Below, piece by piece: positions 1-11,000 of a stretch of DNA of 64,000 bases. The notes below the pieces were generated by a model. That model was not told where the DNA came from, made no database searches, and saw only the letters and a program-made list of their open reading frames with translations. Origin of the DNA: Trigonopsis variabilis. Lineage: Eukaryota; Ascomycota; Trigonopsidomycetes; Trigonopsidales; Trigonopsidaceae. Made by a program: the position numbers and the translations under genes. Every line of letters starts with the position of its first letter. Positions within the stretch are counted from its first letter, which is position 1. The DNA lies in contig PPXM03000005.1 in NCBI GenBank assembly GCA_003707065.3, positions 600,501 to 664,500 of the forward strand, read 5' to 3'.

Positions 1-85
1 GAAAGGAAATGAGCAAAATGATGATGATAAGGTAGATAGATAATTGTTATAGATACCAGGGTAATTCCGTAATACACAAAGATAG

Positions 86-859
86 TCACCTGTCAACTTC
101 GTGCTTTTCAAAAAAGTCTGTCGACCACCCGTCGTACGTGAGCTTTTGAGTAGGTGGTGGTTCGCTTGCTTCATAGAAGCTGTCGGGTTGAGATAGGTTT
201 GAATAGAACTCGTCTATAGCTTTCAAGAGGTCTGGATTGTTGAGCTTATCGGTATCAAGTTTGACGGCCGGAATGACTCGAGGAAGAGGCTCATTCGTAT
301 GGGAAGAGAGCAGAGGAAGTATATGAGAAGGGGGAGCGTCATAATAGAGGAGTTCTGGAACACCGCGAAAAGTGGAAAGGCCCGACAGTGAGTCGTTTTG
401 TCCAGGCATTTGAAGCATCGCTTGAGGAAAATACCCTTTTTCTTTCCAAAGCTCCAAAAGCTCACGAAGTCGCGCACGATTGGTAGGACATTGAGCACAA
501 GAAGAAAGTAAATCAGGAAGAACTGGCAGAAATAATTGTCGGAAGGTGTCTGACGAATGGTAAAAGATGTCGTTGAGGAGGTACAAGAGATATAATCGGG
601 AATGCCGTTTAGGACGAGCTGAAACTGCTTTAGAAAGATATTTTAAGAGACTTTTGACCCGTAACTCGTTATTATTCACAAGGTGAAGGAAAGAAACTCG
701 GAAATTCTTGACATTTGTGGGTGAGCACGCCTTCAAAGCACGATCTAATAGACCATCAAGGTGAGTGATATCATTAGCCTCCAGCTGAAGTGAATTGGAC
801 TTGTTGGTCCCCAACAGTTCGGCTGTTAGAATCGCCTTGTTTAAAGTGTCCTTTGACAT
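86..859 (-). CDS. CID (RPR) domain protein, CTD-interacting / splicing-associated
   Basis: A single-exon 257-residue protein. Residues about 25-145 look like a CTD-interacting domain (CID/RPR): a bundle of helices with a fixed-length run of leucine-rich helices, the segment LYLLNDIFYHS near residue 92 and the typical closing helix LLELWKEKGYF near residue 135. CID proteins bind the phosphorylated C-terminal domain of RNA polymerase II or act in pre-mRNA processing. The closing LWxxxGYF helix is most like the CHERP/U2SURP group of U2 snRNP-associated proteins, but the protein lacks the SURP and G-patch parts of those and is much shorter. The tail contains a conserved-looking aromatic segment (YDGWSTDFFEKH). 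The ATG at 859 is the only in-frame start ahead of the domain. It is divergent from the UCH37 gene across about 256 bases. The family assignment is fairly sure; the exact orthologue is not. Confidence 0.75.
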   Translation of the reverse strand: MSKDTLNKAILTAELLGTNKSNSLQLEANDITHLDGLLDRALKACSPTNVKNFRVSFLHLVNNNELRVKSLLKYLSKAVSARPKRHSRLYLLYLLNDIFYHSSDTFRQLFLPVLPDLLSSCAQCPTNRARLRELLELWKEKGYFPQAMLQMPGQNDSLSGLSTFRGVPELLYYDAPPSHILPLLSSHTNEPLPRVIPAVKLDTDKLNNPDLLKAIDEFYSNLSQPDSFYEASEPPPTQKLTYDGWSTDFFEKHEVDR

Positions 860-1115
860 GACAAGGACGAGATGTCGATGTTCCAGGAGATCTTTTATTT
901 GGCACTAGAACGCTCTGAGAGAAAAATTGAGCCTCCAGCAAGGATGAAATTATAAATCACTGGGCTCAGACGTCAGAGGACAGATTTGGACCGTTGTTCC
1001 TTAGCAAACAGTTAGGGAGCAAGTCTGTTCCTTACTGATCGATCAACCTCCGCTACTAACCAGCCTTACTAGGTAACAATCAGTCTCATCACAGTCTTGA
1101 CTCGTTTTGATCTTA

Positions 1116-2195
1116 ATGTCCGGATGGAATACGATTGAATCTGACGCAGTAAGTACAAAGGAGCTTTAAACGGAACTAAAATTTATAGGGCGTATTTACG
1201 GAGCTCGTCGAGAAATTGGGGGTGAAAGGCGTTGAGTTCACCGAATTGTTATCGCTTGATGATCTAGTTGAGCTTCAAGAGTAAGTTGGCAGTCAGCGTA
1301 CATGGGAAGTCTGATGTATTCATGATTACCATGCCATGGGCCTAGAATCCATCTAACGCTTCAGTCCCATCTATGGGGTGGTCTTTCTGTTTAAATACGT
1401 GAGCAACAACACATACTCGAGGCCTACTGATGGGATATTACTGCCGGATTATAACGAAAAAGGAATTTTCTTTGCTCGTCAAATGATCCACAACGCTTGT
1501 GCCACTCAAGCTCTAATATCCATCTTGCTCAACCGACCAGAGATTGATCTAGGAGAGCCATTGAGGGAGTTTAAAGAGTTCACAGCGTCATTTGATGCAC
1601 CGGTAAGTATGGATGTATGAATATCTGTTTTTAACCTGTCGAGCTTCGAGGAGAAGTGTTGGGAGCGTCCGAACATATACGTCAAAGTCACAATTCCTTT
1701 ACTTATCCTGATCCTTTTGTCGATGAAAGTACAAGAAGTGATGAGAACAAAGGAGACGCGTTTCACTTCATTGCCTACACATGGAGTGGAGGCGAGATTC
1801 TTGAGCTCGATGGACTTGAAGAATGGCCCATTAGCCATGGAGCATGCCCTCAAGAGGATTTTCCCGCCCGAATGATAGGCATCCTGCGCCGAAAAATTGA
1901 GAAATACCCTCTTTCAGAGTTACGCTTCAACCTTTTGGCGGCCATCAGGGATCGTCGGCTGACTCTAGCGGAAATCGGAGATACCGAAGGGTTGGAGCGT
2001 GAAAATGAAAAACGCCAGCAATGGGAACGGGAAAATTGTCTAAGAAGGGCCAACTTGACTCCTCTATTTGTCCAGCTGTTGAAATTACGCTTTAAAAAGG
2101 ACCCAAACATCCAAACAGAGCAAGGTTGGAACGAGTTTATTTCCAGAGCGCGACAACAGAGTTCCCAACGATTTCAAAATGGAGAGTATGATTAG
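1116..2195 (+). CDS. uch2: Ubiquitin C-terminal hydrolase of UCH37/UCHL5 type
   Basis: Four exons: 1116-1148, 1189-1280, 1365-1602, 1644-2195, giving 304 residues; introns are 40, 84 and 41 nt. The opening SGWNTIESDAGVFTEL segment is the peptidase C12 signature and is formed only after removal of the first intron. The catalytic set is visible: oxyanion Gln81 (FARQ), nucleophile Cys87 (NNAC-type motif HNACATQ), His162 and Asp177 (ELDGL). The C-terminal part (about 210-280, RRANLTPLFVQLLK) matches the ULD domain with which UCHL5 enzymes dock on Rpn13 of the proteasome or on INO80 in animals. It removes ubiquitin from the distal end of chains. S. cerevisiae has only Yuh1 of this family, whereas fission yeast has uch2, so its presence here is a marker of an early-branching lineage. 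The first exon has only 11 codons. Confidence 0.93.
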
Positions 2196-2435
2196 CTTTT
2201 CCTTACAGCTGAACAAGCCTCTTTTTCCTCTCTCCATGCAAATGATACGAATCCCAGATCGACTTTGCCCATATTGCTAATGTACATAATAAACAGTTAT
2301 CGTTCATTGCTCTCTTTCCTACCAGATTACCACGCCATCCCCAGTTATTTTGCACAACATCTTGGACCTCTCACCAGCCATCTCTTTAAACCTAACAAAT
2401 ACCCAGCTTCTTCGTGTTGCCAGCGACGAGTCCCT

Positions 2436-3569
2436 TTACCCAACCAAGCTCAACTTCTCAGTCTCAGCCTCCAGCGACGACGAGTCATAGTCAATGCCTA
2501 ATTTTGACAGCGCACTCATTATGTCTTCTTCTGCGACAAGCACTGTAGCAGCTTGAAGAGACGAAAGATAAGTCATGGGAATATACTGGCCTGAACTGGT
2601 CATTGGATCGTAAGAGAGTGACTCGGTGCTCGATGACATTTTGTTGCCCGCAAGCAAACATGCGACGCCGTGAACAATACCAGTCGAGTTCTCAGGTAAC
2701 TTGGTTAGGTTCAACGAGATGGGAAGAAGGATATCTGAGTCAGTTGCCAATAGGGAATCAGGAGGGAAATCAGAGAGCGCAGACTGTTGAAGAACAAGGG
2801 ATATCGAGTCACTCGAAGAAATAGTGATCGAAAAGAATTCAGGTTTAGCAAGTAGAACTTTGCAAACACCCAGAAGAGTCCCATCGAGGTTGTTATCGGC
2901 AGCACCAGCAACGATAACCCGGACATTCTGAATGAACCGAATATCAACTCCAGGCGTTTTCAGAACGTCATCTGCGGGAACAACGGTCGTGTGACCATCC
3001 ACTGGTTGCTCAGACGATGGACTTCCTGGACCCTCAGACTTAAACATATTAGACGATGAGAAGGCAAAGCCTGAGCTATCAAGAGTATCAATGACCGTCC
3101 GCTTTGCTTTAGCGGGAACAAGCACGTAATCGGAGAAGTAAGTCGAGACAAAGAATATAGGCACTTTAGCCTGAGACAAGGGAGCAGCTAGTTCCATCAC
3201 TTGCGTGTCGGCTGACTGGCCTGCACCATCAACCTGGATGACTAGATATTCGTCATGAGAGACAAATGCGTCTGGCCACCCCAAACCAGAGATTACGGGC
3301 TCAAATAAGCTCTTAGCCAGGCTAGTTGGACACATCACCGAACATTCAACGGGAGAGATCGAAATATTGACAAAACTATGAGTCCCCGACTCCTCACTGT
3401 CATTTTCAGATGCTGCTAAGAATATCAGTCGAAGAATAGGGTGAACAAAGTACGAATAGGCCGAAAGGGGTATATGAATAAGAGAGACTTTCCCTGGCTA
3501 GACAAGTCAGCAGGACTCCTTCAGGCGCTCACTTACCAATAAACTGACTTGAGCGTTCATCCAAGTCAT
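2436..3569 (-). CDS. CASTOR-like ACT-domain protein
   Basis: Two exons, 3537-3569 and 2436-3497 (intron 39 nt, 3498-3536), 364 residues. After splicing the N-terminus reads MTWMNAQVSLL-PGKVSLIHIPLSAYSYFVHPIL, the pattern seen at the start of GATS/CASTOR-family proteins, where a beta strand of the first ACT domain follows. Two further ACT-like halves can be followed (about residues 95-150 with FFVSTYFSDYVLVP, and 300-345 with the LQAATVLVAEEDI segment). Animal CASTOR1 binds arginine and restrains TORC1 through GATOR2; fungal homologues exist but their ligand is unknown, so an amino-acid sensing role is inference. An in-frame TGA lies directly before the first ATG, which fixes the start. A CACGTG box lies about 110 bases upstream. 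Confidence 0.82.
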
Positions 3570-4365
3570 TCAGGTGCTTTTACCTGATCTTTGCCTTCCG
3601 TTAGGTTCCGATAACTGGGTCGTGGATTTTTTTTTCAAGTGACTCATCTGTTCAACCTCGGGTTTATCGATACCGGTCACGTGGTTACAATGACCTTGTA
3701 GATCCGGCCCATCTGGATGTGGAAGGACAACGAGAGCAGGTCCTTCAGAAGCAATTGGGCAGAAACGAGACTTGAGTCTACTCTGGAGAAATGAGGGCTT
3801 TAACTAATGATTTGGACTAAGTCCATGTCTTGAGAGAGCGTTCATGAGTTTGCACAGATATGACGCATCCCAGCTAGAAATACGATGACCACATGAAAGT
3901 CACTACCTACACGTGGAAGCATGTGCAACATCACGCACATGCTAGTACGTCAATGATTGTGTACGTGATCAAGATAACTGGTGGGATCGCCAATAGCGAG
4001 CGCGTTGGTAAAGGAGATAACGGCTGCAAGTTACAAGTCTATATATTGCTTCCTTCACTCTGTAAAGGCGTATTGGTATTTATGCTGTTTTCTTTCTTGG
4101 TGTCCTCCACTACATTCTCCTGTGTCCATCGTCTCTGACTGAGATAGAGATCAAGATGCTAATCTCTCTTTGTCACTTGGATATAGACTTTTCTTTTTAA
4201 TACAGTAATAATATAATATTTGCTCGTATATCGTGTACTAACAGGCTAGAATATCGCATTCTTTAAGAAGAAAATTTTCAATGAATGCGAGCATATTGTT
4301 CCGGTATGCAGCATAGGGTAACCATTAACGTGGTTGTCAAGCGCGTCCTTATGCACAGAGATTGC
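3570..4365. other. Intergenic region between the CASTOR-like gene and tRNA-Ser
   Basis: About 800 bases with no convincing gene. One 81-codon open frame (3893-4138, plus strand) has no recognisable domain and is treated as chance. A CACGTG palindrome at 3678-3683 could serve a basic helix-loop-helix or Cbf1-type factor for the gene to the left. Confidence 0.5.
3678..3683. promoter_or_regulatory. CACGTG (E-box / Cbf1-type) site
   Basis: Perfect CACGTG palindrome 109 bases upstream of the start codon of the CASTOR-like gene. In yeasts this core is bound by Cbf1 and other basic helix-loop-helix factors. Functional use is inferred from position only. Confidence 0.3.
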
Positions 4366-4466
4366 GTTACGGTGGCCGAGTGGTTTTAAGGCGTTCGCCT
4401 GCTACCTCTGTTTAGCAGCTCAGTGAATTCCCTCTGGGAGCGCAGGTTCGAATCCTGTCCGTGACG
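4366..4466 (+). tRNA. tRNA-Ser (anticodon GCU) with a 17-nt intron
   Basis: A full cloverleaf can be folded: acceptor GTTACGG with CCGTGAC, D arm GCC/GGC, anticodon stem TTCGC with GTGAA, anticodon loop CTGCTA plus A, a long variable arm (CCC TCT GGG) that is typical of class II serine tRNA, T arm with loop TTCGAAT, discriminator G. The anticodon is GCT (GCU), reading AGC/AGU serine codons. An intron of 17 nt (4405-4421) sits after position 37, as usual for nuclear tRNAs, and contains TAGCAG, which can pair with the anticodon. A T tract follows at once. CCA is not encoded. Confidence 0.96.
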
Positions 4467-4469
4467 AAA

Positions 4470-4476
4470 TTTTTTT
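4470..4476 (+). terminator. RNA polymerase III terminator
   Basis: Seven consecutive T residues beginning four bases after the last tRNA base, the normal Pol III stop signal. Confidence 0.85.
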
Positions 4477-4703
4477 GCTCTGGCTAGGAATGCCGCTTAT
4501 TTTTTTGACGCTAATGGTCAGATTCTTTTGCCGAACAATACCGTAAAATTTGAAGCGATGTAGCACTGTCTGCACTTTCCCGAGTTGAGACGTATGATCC
4601 AGTGCGTAGGAGCTGGAGGAATGTCGATTGTGACGCTACTCCCCGCAACGGCAGGAGGAGGGATTGGAAGATCCCGAGCAAATAGAGGAGGAGAGAATCG
4701 AGA

Positions 4704-6356
4704 ATGAAAGGTGTTCAAGTGCGTGTGAAATTGGAAGAAGGGGCCGTCTTTGCAGGGGAAAGCGTGAGAGTGACGGTGAGGATCAGCAATGGGTCCAAGG
4801 TGAGCAAGAATCAAGTGCCGATTCGACGGCTTTCGCATTCTCCGATAGTCCCAAAGGAGATAGCAAGAGGGGGAGCAGAGCGAGATGTGGGCACGGACTT
4901 TGGTCAGGAGCCATTGCGAGAGAATCATGTCATTGGTATAGGGACGCCGAGGCTGGAGTCTGCTCCCATGGCTAGTCCAGAAACTCGAATGTCTATGGAG
5001 TTTGAGCCTCGAGAAGGAGGGCAGGGTCCAGTTACATTGCCACTAGGGTTTATTCAAGTTGAGGGTCGTATGAATGTGAATGAAGAGATGATTGATGCCA
5101 ACAAGGTGGGAGCTGTGAGTGGAATCCGCTTGCAGGAGGTTAATAACCGGCGTGCATCTATATTCGGGGGACTAGCGAGTGGATTAAGTTCATTATTGGG
5201 TGGAGAAAAGGAGCGCAGCGAAGGAGAAGGAGGGATGGTGATCTTGCAGAGTACGCAGAGCGTATTATTTATCGCGCAGACTCTGAATGAAGGGCAAGGG
5301 CTATCTTACACTTATACATTGAAGCTACCTCACCGCCTGCCACCTACCTATCGTGGCAAGGCGTTGAGTATCTCATACAGCGTCTTGGTTGGGATACAAA
5401 TGGAACAAGAAGGAGGTGAACGACTAAGGCTAGAGGTGTGTCGATTACCGCTAAGGATCTTCCCCAATGTCAGTCGGACCGGAGAGGTCCCAATCTATGA
5501 TTTCCGTGACCCAGCAATGCGCGTTGAAGGGGAAGTTGAAGAACAAGACTATAAAGAGGATTCAAATAGGACGGGAAAGGCTTATGTTTCCGAGAAGCGA
5601 CTAGAATATCGACATGATGATGAGTTTGAAGACGAATTGTTCTCAATTCAAAGTCGTGAAAGTCTGGAAGCATTCCTGGAGCGCCTTTTGACGAGATCTC
5701 AAGGTCAGGCCCAGCCCCGCGATCCTTCCTCCGGGCGCCCAAGACGCCATCGACGATGCGCATCATGTATCGATGAGGCCATCAGCAAGGCCCAGTCAGC
5801 AACAGGACCGGCTACTCAGGGACCTGGAGTAAAAAACCAGTTCAACATTACTTTTGGTGGGTCCAGAATTGCCAAAGTCTATCTATCCAAGGCAGCATTC
5901 AAGCTTGGAGAGCGGATACTGGGGGTTCTGGACTTTGAAGGGGCCACGGCTAGAAGCTACTATGTTGTTTGTGGGTTACAGACGGAGGAGATTATTAGCC
6001 CCGACATTCTGCACAATAAAGATTATCAGGAGAACGAGACGGTCAAGACGTACACGGAAACGAGATTTTGGACTGTGGCTAGAGGTCGAGTTGCCTTCAA
6101 TCTCTCGATTCCCATGTCTGCCACTCCTCAGTTTGCTACGTCCCTGGTCGATCTAGACTGGCGATTGCTCATAAGGTTTGTGGTCGATGGGGAAGACGGC
6201 AAACAGGGTCTGTTTGTCCACCATTCAGAAGATGTCTTGGTCGCTAGGCAGAGTCTTGACTGTACTGTTTTCGAATGCAGGATCCCGTTGAGGATTTATC
6301 CTTATAGCCATCCGAGCCCTTCGACAAGTACAGTGGAGCACATTCAAGGAGAGTAA
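4704..6356 (+). CDS. RGP1: Rgp1 homologue, subunit of the Ric1-Rgp1 exchange factor for Ypt6
   Basis: A single-exon 550-residue protein of the Rgp1 family. The N-terminus (VQVRVKLEEGAVFAGESVRVTVRISN) is the family's arrestin-like opening strand pair. A second beta-rich domain with the typical Rgp1 segment (FNITFGGSRIAKVYLSKAAFKLGE, about residues 380-405, then FEGATARSYYVVCGLQTEE) ends in a run to residue 540. The middle (about 260-365) is acidic then arginine-rich and probably disordered. With Ric1, Rgp1 activates the Rab GTPase Ypt6 at the Golgi for retrograde traffic from endosomes. The length is close to that of filamentous-fungal members. The ATG at 4704 begins exactly at the family's first strand. 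Confidence 0.88.
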   Translation: MKGVQVRVKLEEGAVFAGESVRVTVRISNGSKVSKNQVPIRRLSHSPIVPKEIARGGAERDVGTDFGQEPLRENHVIGIGTPRLESAPMASPETRMSMEFEPREGGQGPVTLPLGFIQVEGRMNVNEEMIDANKVGAVSGIRLQEVNNRRASIFGGLASGLSSLLGGEKERSEGEGGMVILQSTQSVLFIAQTLNEGQGLSYTYTLKLPHRLPPTYRGKALSISYSVLVGIQMEQEGGERLRLEVCRLPLRIFPNVSRTGEVPIYDFRDPAMRVEGEVEEQDYKEDSNRTGKAYVSEKRLEYRHDDEFEDELFSIQSRESLEAFLERLLTRSQGQAQPRDPSSGRPRRHRRCASCIDEAISKAQSATGPATQGPGVKNQFNITFGGSRIAKVYLSKAAFKLGERILGVLDFEGATARSYYVVCGLQTEEIISPDILHNKDYQENETVKTYTETRFWTVARGRVAFNLSIPMSATPQFATSLVDLDWRLLIRFVVDGEDGKQGLFVHHSEDVLVARQSLDCTVFECRIPLRIYPYSHPSPSTSTVEHIQGE

Positions 6357-6536
6357 GCGACCAATGGAGGAGATTGACTGTCAATGATGAGAGAGGATTC
6401 GCTCTCTGTGATGTATATTAATACGATTTCTGTGGATAGGTTAACTGAGCATAGCGTGGCCTCTGAGGACTCACCCGAGGCGAATTCAATATCTACATTA
6501 ACATCCATGAACCGTTCCACCCATTCACACATATAT

Positions 6537-7355
6537 TCACAACCTCGGGCGACGGCGGATCTTTCCTTTATTTATGGGGTCATTGAGATGGAGTTCAGTG
6601 AAGCCTTTGCCAATCAGCAGACTATACTGACTCGATGACTGCTTGGGAACGCTTTCCTCCCCAGCCAAGATCTTTTGTTTGTCTAGCTCTTTGCGCTGAG
6701 CTATAAAGGCCTTGACCGATAACATCTTATTAGCTGGACCCTTGAAGTTCTGCTTGTAGGTCTTGTAAAGACGATAGTAGTAAGCTTTACCGACCTTGGC
6801 GTGCCTAGCGTGCTGTGCAATCAGTCGATTGTGCTCCTGGCGTTTAAGTACAAGATACCGTAATTTCCAACCGAATAATCCTAGCTGCTTGATTCGTTGG
6901 GACTTGTCTTTGGTCACATAGTTGTCGAGGCCTCCCTCTTTGTCGATCGTCTTCAATACCGAAGCTACCACTCGCACTCGAAACAGTTTCTGTAATGTCT
7001 CGGACCACAGCGCCTTGCGCAAGACATTGGGTTTCCAAGATCGTCGACTTTTATTCCGAAATTCCGAAATCTGATTCCCGTACCGCTTCACCTTGCCTCC
7101 ATACAACCCCCGGTCACCCTGCTTGTAGAATTGAGCAGGACCATAAGGATAACGAGGAATTTGCAAAACTCCTCGTAGCTTTATCGTCGAAGGATCCTGC
7201 CGTTTGGCAATCTTATATCCATCCTTGGGTTCAAGGTTGGCCAGTCGACGCCGACTGACATGTTCCAAAGCAGCAGATAGTCTATTTGTACTAGTAGACA
7301 GCGCCCGCAACCCTACTGACGACTGCGTCAGTCTGGATCGAACAAAGCTCAGCAT
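6537..7355 (-). CDS. MRPL24: Mitochondrial large-subunit ribosomal protein bL28m
   Basis: A 272-residue single-exon protein. The first 30 or so residues are rich in Arg, Ser and Leu with no acids (MLSFVRSRLTQSSVGLRALSTSTNR), a mitochondrial presequence. The core at about 85-165 (GLYGGKVKRYGN, SEFRNKSRRSWKPNV, then LFRVRVVASVLKTIDKEGGLDNY) is the bL28 fold as in yeast Mrpl24 and human MRPL28, including the lysine-rich stretch that binds 21S rRNA. A basic C-terminal extension of about 100 residues is typical of the mitochondrial form. It is convergent with RGP1, about 180 bases away. Confidence 0.93.
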   Translation of the reverse strand: MLSFVRSRLTQSSVGLRALSTSTNRLSAALEHVSRRRLANLEPKDGYKIAKRQDPSTIKLRGVLQIPRYPYGPAQFYKQGDRGLYGGKVKRYGNQISEFRNKSRRSWKPNVLRKALWSETLQKLFRVRVVASVLKTIDKEGGLDNYVTKDKSQRIKQLGLFGWKLRYLVLKRQEHNRLIAQHARHAKVGKAYYYRLYKTYKQNFKGPANKMLSVKAFIAQRKELDKQKILAGEESVPKQSSSQYSLLIGKGFTELHLNDPINKGKIRRRPRL

Positions 7356-8034
7356 TCAAGGAAAATTTCCAAGTGAAGGATTTGGTTGTCACGGCCGACG
7401 CGGTAACAGAAGCACTGTAGGAACATCCAGTGACAATCATCTATTTACAATACCCTTGGTTTCTATGCTAGCTACTATATAAAGAACTCGCAGGGGAAAA
7501 TTTTTCTCTCACAAAACCTGATCCGGTCTGCGGTTGAGGATAATCCTTCTCCGCGTCCGGTGTCCAAGTGCATTTAGAGGAGGCCGAGGTATCTATGACG
7601 CATATTTCCCAGCACTTGCAGGTTTAAGACGAATCGATTGATTGAAGCCATGATTTGTGGAGCAGGATGAGGATGATGGACATCCTTGAGAACGCCCTCT
7701 TGGGGGCTGTTTTCGGACCCATTTGATTCATGTTTGTGACGATACATCTCATGGATGCAATCTCTGCGAGGCGGCATATTCCTCTACCTGGCGGACGGCC
7801 GTCGGCTAATGGACGCCTCATGGTAAAACCATGCTGCATACATATTTATTCGTAGAATGAGGGACTATTGATTATTGGCGCTGCAGTATGTTTCGTGGCT
7901 GAACGTCAAGCACAGACATAACTGAGTCTGTGCGAGCGCTTTTAATATGGGGCTACGCGTTGAGGACTTACGCGTACAAACTACGCATGTACTCACTGTA
8001 GAAACAATCTAATAACCCATGTACTTTACAATTT
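7356..8034. other. Intergenic region between bL28m and RRP12
   Basis: Nearly 700 bases without a recognisable gene. Two short overlapping minus-strand frames (7574-7777, 67 codons; 7624-7839, 71 codons) have no domain I recognise. The first could be a small real protein, but nothing in its sequence supports this beyond being open. Confidence 0.4.
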
Positions 8035-11000
8035 CTAGGCCTTGCGACGACGGATCTTTCGTCGCTGTCGAGGCCCTTGATCTTCATCAGATTCGTCCAC
8101 GGCTTGGTCTTCGTCGGCATCAAGGCGTTGTCGACGTTTCTTTCCAAATCGTTTTCCCACCAATTCTTTCTTGATTCCTTTCAGATTCTCGTCCTGTTGC
8201 GCAGGAGTAGGCTTTTTCTTGGGCCGAGCAGGATCGTCAAAGACGAGCTTGCCTTCCTCCTCCTGGAACGACGTCTTTGGCTCTCTTTTCTTGGATCGAT
8301 TGCCACGGCCGATATTAGCCATTGTGCGCTCGTCGAGAAGATCGATAGGCTCATTGTTTTCCAATAGCACGGCCTTTGATTTGATTGGGATCTGGCCCGG
8401 CTCGTCATCATCGCTGTCAGATTCATACAAAACCCGATCGAATTCGCTCGTAAACTCCTTCTTCTCTTTAGGCTGATCGTCTCTCCGCTTGGTTCGCTCC
8501 TTGATCTTTCGAATGTTTCGTAAAAGCTTCTTATCTTCTTCAGGAAACACGGCTTCCAGTTCCTCGAGTCCCACTCGTCGATATAACCGCTCGAGGATGT
8601 GCTTGACCTTGGCTTTGAAATGCCCTTTGTGCTCATGCGACCATATGAGCAGCTTCGCAACCAGATCTTGTAATCGATCCTGGAAAACTTCCAAGGGAAG
8701 GAACACAACCACGATCTTGACAAAGCCCAAAGTGGCTTTGACGACTTCGCGATTGGGAGACTCGAGGAAGAGCAAAACGGTGCCAGTCAACTCTCGCAGG
8801 AAATCGACCGAGAGATCAGCTCGGAATTCGTACAAAACCCGGCTGAGAGCAATGATCGTGGCAGCCAGCATATGACTAGACACTCCTGCAAGACCCGCGC
8901 TGAGAATAAAGAAATATTCCTCGATACTGGCATCAATCGACCGACCTGAATATTCCAAATGCCCTCCTTCCTTCATTCGTTGTCCAATGTTCACCAAAAG
9001 TCCATGAGCAGCTAATCGAGCTTTCTCATTGACCTCTCTAGTGCCAAGCACGATCTCAGAGATGAGATCAATGGCATAGCCAAGTTTATTATTGTCAAGT
9101 CGATCAATTGCAGCTTGAATGGCTCCAAGGCGGGCTGCTCGAGCTCCTGGTAGGACGTTCTCTTTGCCTTGAAGGATAATCTCGTTCAACCGATCTCCAA
9201 TGGAGTCTGAGAGCCCCTCTTTCTCTAATACAACTGCAGCAATTCGGTAAGCCTTCTTTTGCACGGAAGCATCCTTTACATTGACCAAGACAGAAAAGAT
9301 CTGGGCAAGCAAGTCATAGCTATCATCAGGCAGGAACGGGGAAATCGCAACGATGAAATCCATCAACGGACGAACGATGTTTTCTTGGCCTCCTTCCAGT
9401 GCAGACTGGAGCTGGTTGACCATATTGCTGAACGTCGAGGAGATAACTTCAGGTTTACAAATAGACATCAAAGGAATCGCAGCATCCAGTATGTAACCTC
9501 CCTTGTCTGCGGCAGTCGTGAAAAAAACGTTGGCTAAAACCAAGAGCAACGAGGCCGCAACGTCTGATAAGTACTCGAGGTTTTTGGTGGCAGTCTGTTT
9601 GGAAATGACACCCCCTTCGTCTTTGGCGACAAGGTTGGCCTCGACGAGGTTTGTAAGACCCGAGCAGATGGATGCCCGTAGAGGAACGTCTTCATAGAAT
9701 CGCTTAGCAAGATCTTGAGCAAATGGCTCAGTAAAACTCTTGATAACATCAGGAGAGCAACGACAATAAGAGGGAAACAAAGTCCAAATCTGATATGTAA
9801 TCGTCTCATAGTATCGAGCCTCAAAGGAGCCTTCTTGACTTGACTTGGCTTTTGCGGCCATCTCATCCGCCAAGGGCAGCCAAAATGCAACAAAATGAGC
9901 CAACTTGGCCTTCTTGTGAAGGCTATCTCGAATCAACACAACCAGCCACGGTCGAGCAGGGCGTTTAGAGTCAGGGGAATCGAGATTAAGCGCCAGGCGC
10001 TCGAGAATCCATTCAGGGCCCAGAACAGATATGGCAGCAGAAAGAACTTTGTCAGCATCGGCAGCACCTTCGAATCGCTCGTTTGATCGCAGTTCACCCA
10101 CAATCTCTATGGCTTTACTAAGATACTTGGCTGAGTCAGAGCCAAAGGCGAGAATAAAAGCACAAAGAGCCTCAGCTGTCTGAGACCAACTGTCTTGGAA
10201 TCGAACGCTTAGTAGCTCGAGCAAGATCTCTCCCACCCGGGCCAGGACTTTACCTGCCTTTTTCTCAATTAAAGAGTCTGGAGTGATCACAGTACTGGCA
10301 AACGCAACCAGACATTCTCCAGCAGATACACGGACGTCCTGAGAAACCGATTCAAGATATGGTACGACCATTTCCATGGCTTGAGGGAGACGGTCAAAAG
10401 CTTGGCTCGGTTGGACGGTAGCCAAGGCTTCCATACCTTGGGCAATAACGGCCAAATAAGCTGGCGCGAGCTGAGCATCGTTTTGAGATGGTTTAAGACC
10501 AAAGACAGAATCAAGAATTGACGATATTCGAGACGAGTCTTCATTCTTCACAAGAGTAGCGAATAAGCATTCAAACACTCCCAAGGCCGTGGCGACCACA
10601 TGAGGATCACTAAGTCTAGCTAAGTTGAGCGTGTAACGGCAAAGAAGCTCAATTTTCCCTTTAGGAAATCCACCCGAGTTCACAACAGCTCGAAGAAGTT
10701 GAAGGGCCCTAATGACATTCTGCCGACGAGCGGGGTCTTTATCAATGGCTTTTATATCTTCAGAGCTCTTTGCCAAGGTTCGTAGGACAGTGTCAGCGCA
10801 AGACTCTAGAGCAGGGTGGATGGCTAAAGGTTTAGGAGGGGAAGCCAAGATCTTCGACATAGCGTCTAAGGCTCTCTTTCGAACTTTTGGGCGAGGGTCG
10901 AGGGCCAGACTGAGAATAGCAATCAAAGCTGGTTTTGGAGATTTCTCGGGAGATGAAGTCCACGATTGAGCGTCCTGGCTTATCAATAGAGCTTCAAGAC

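Noticed and set aside
3893-4138. An 81-codon plus-strand frame left of the tRNA gene
   Set aside because: No domain, poor coding character and no conserved neighbour; judged chance.
7574-7839. Two small overlapping minus-strand frames between bL28m and RRP12
   Set aside because: No family match or clear splice structure; could be real but unsupported.
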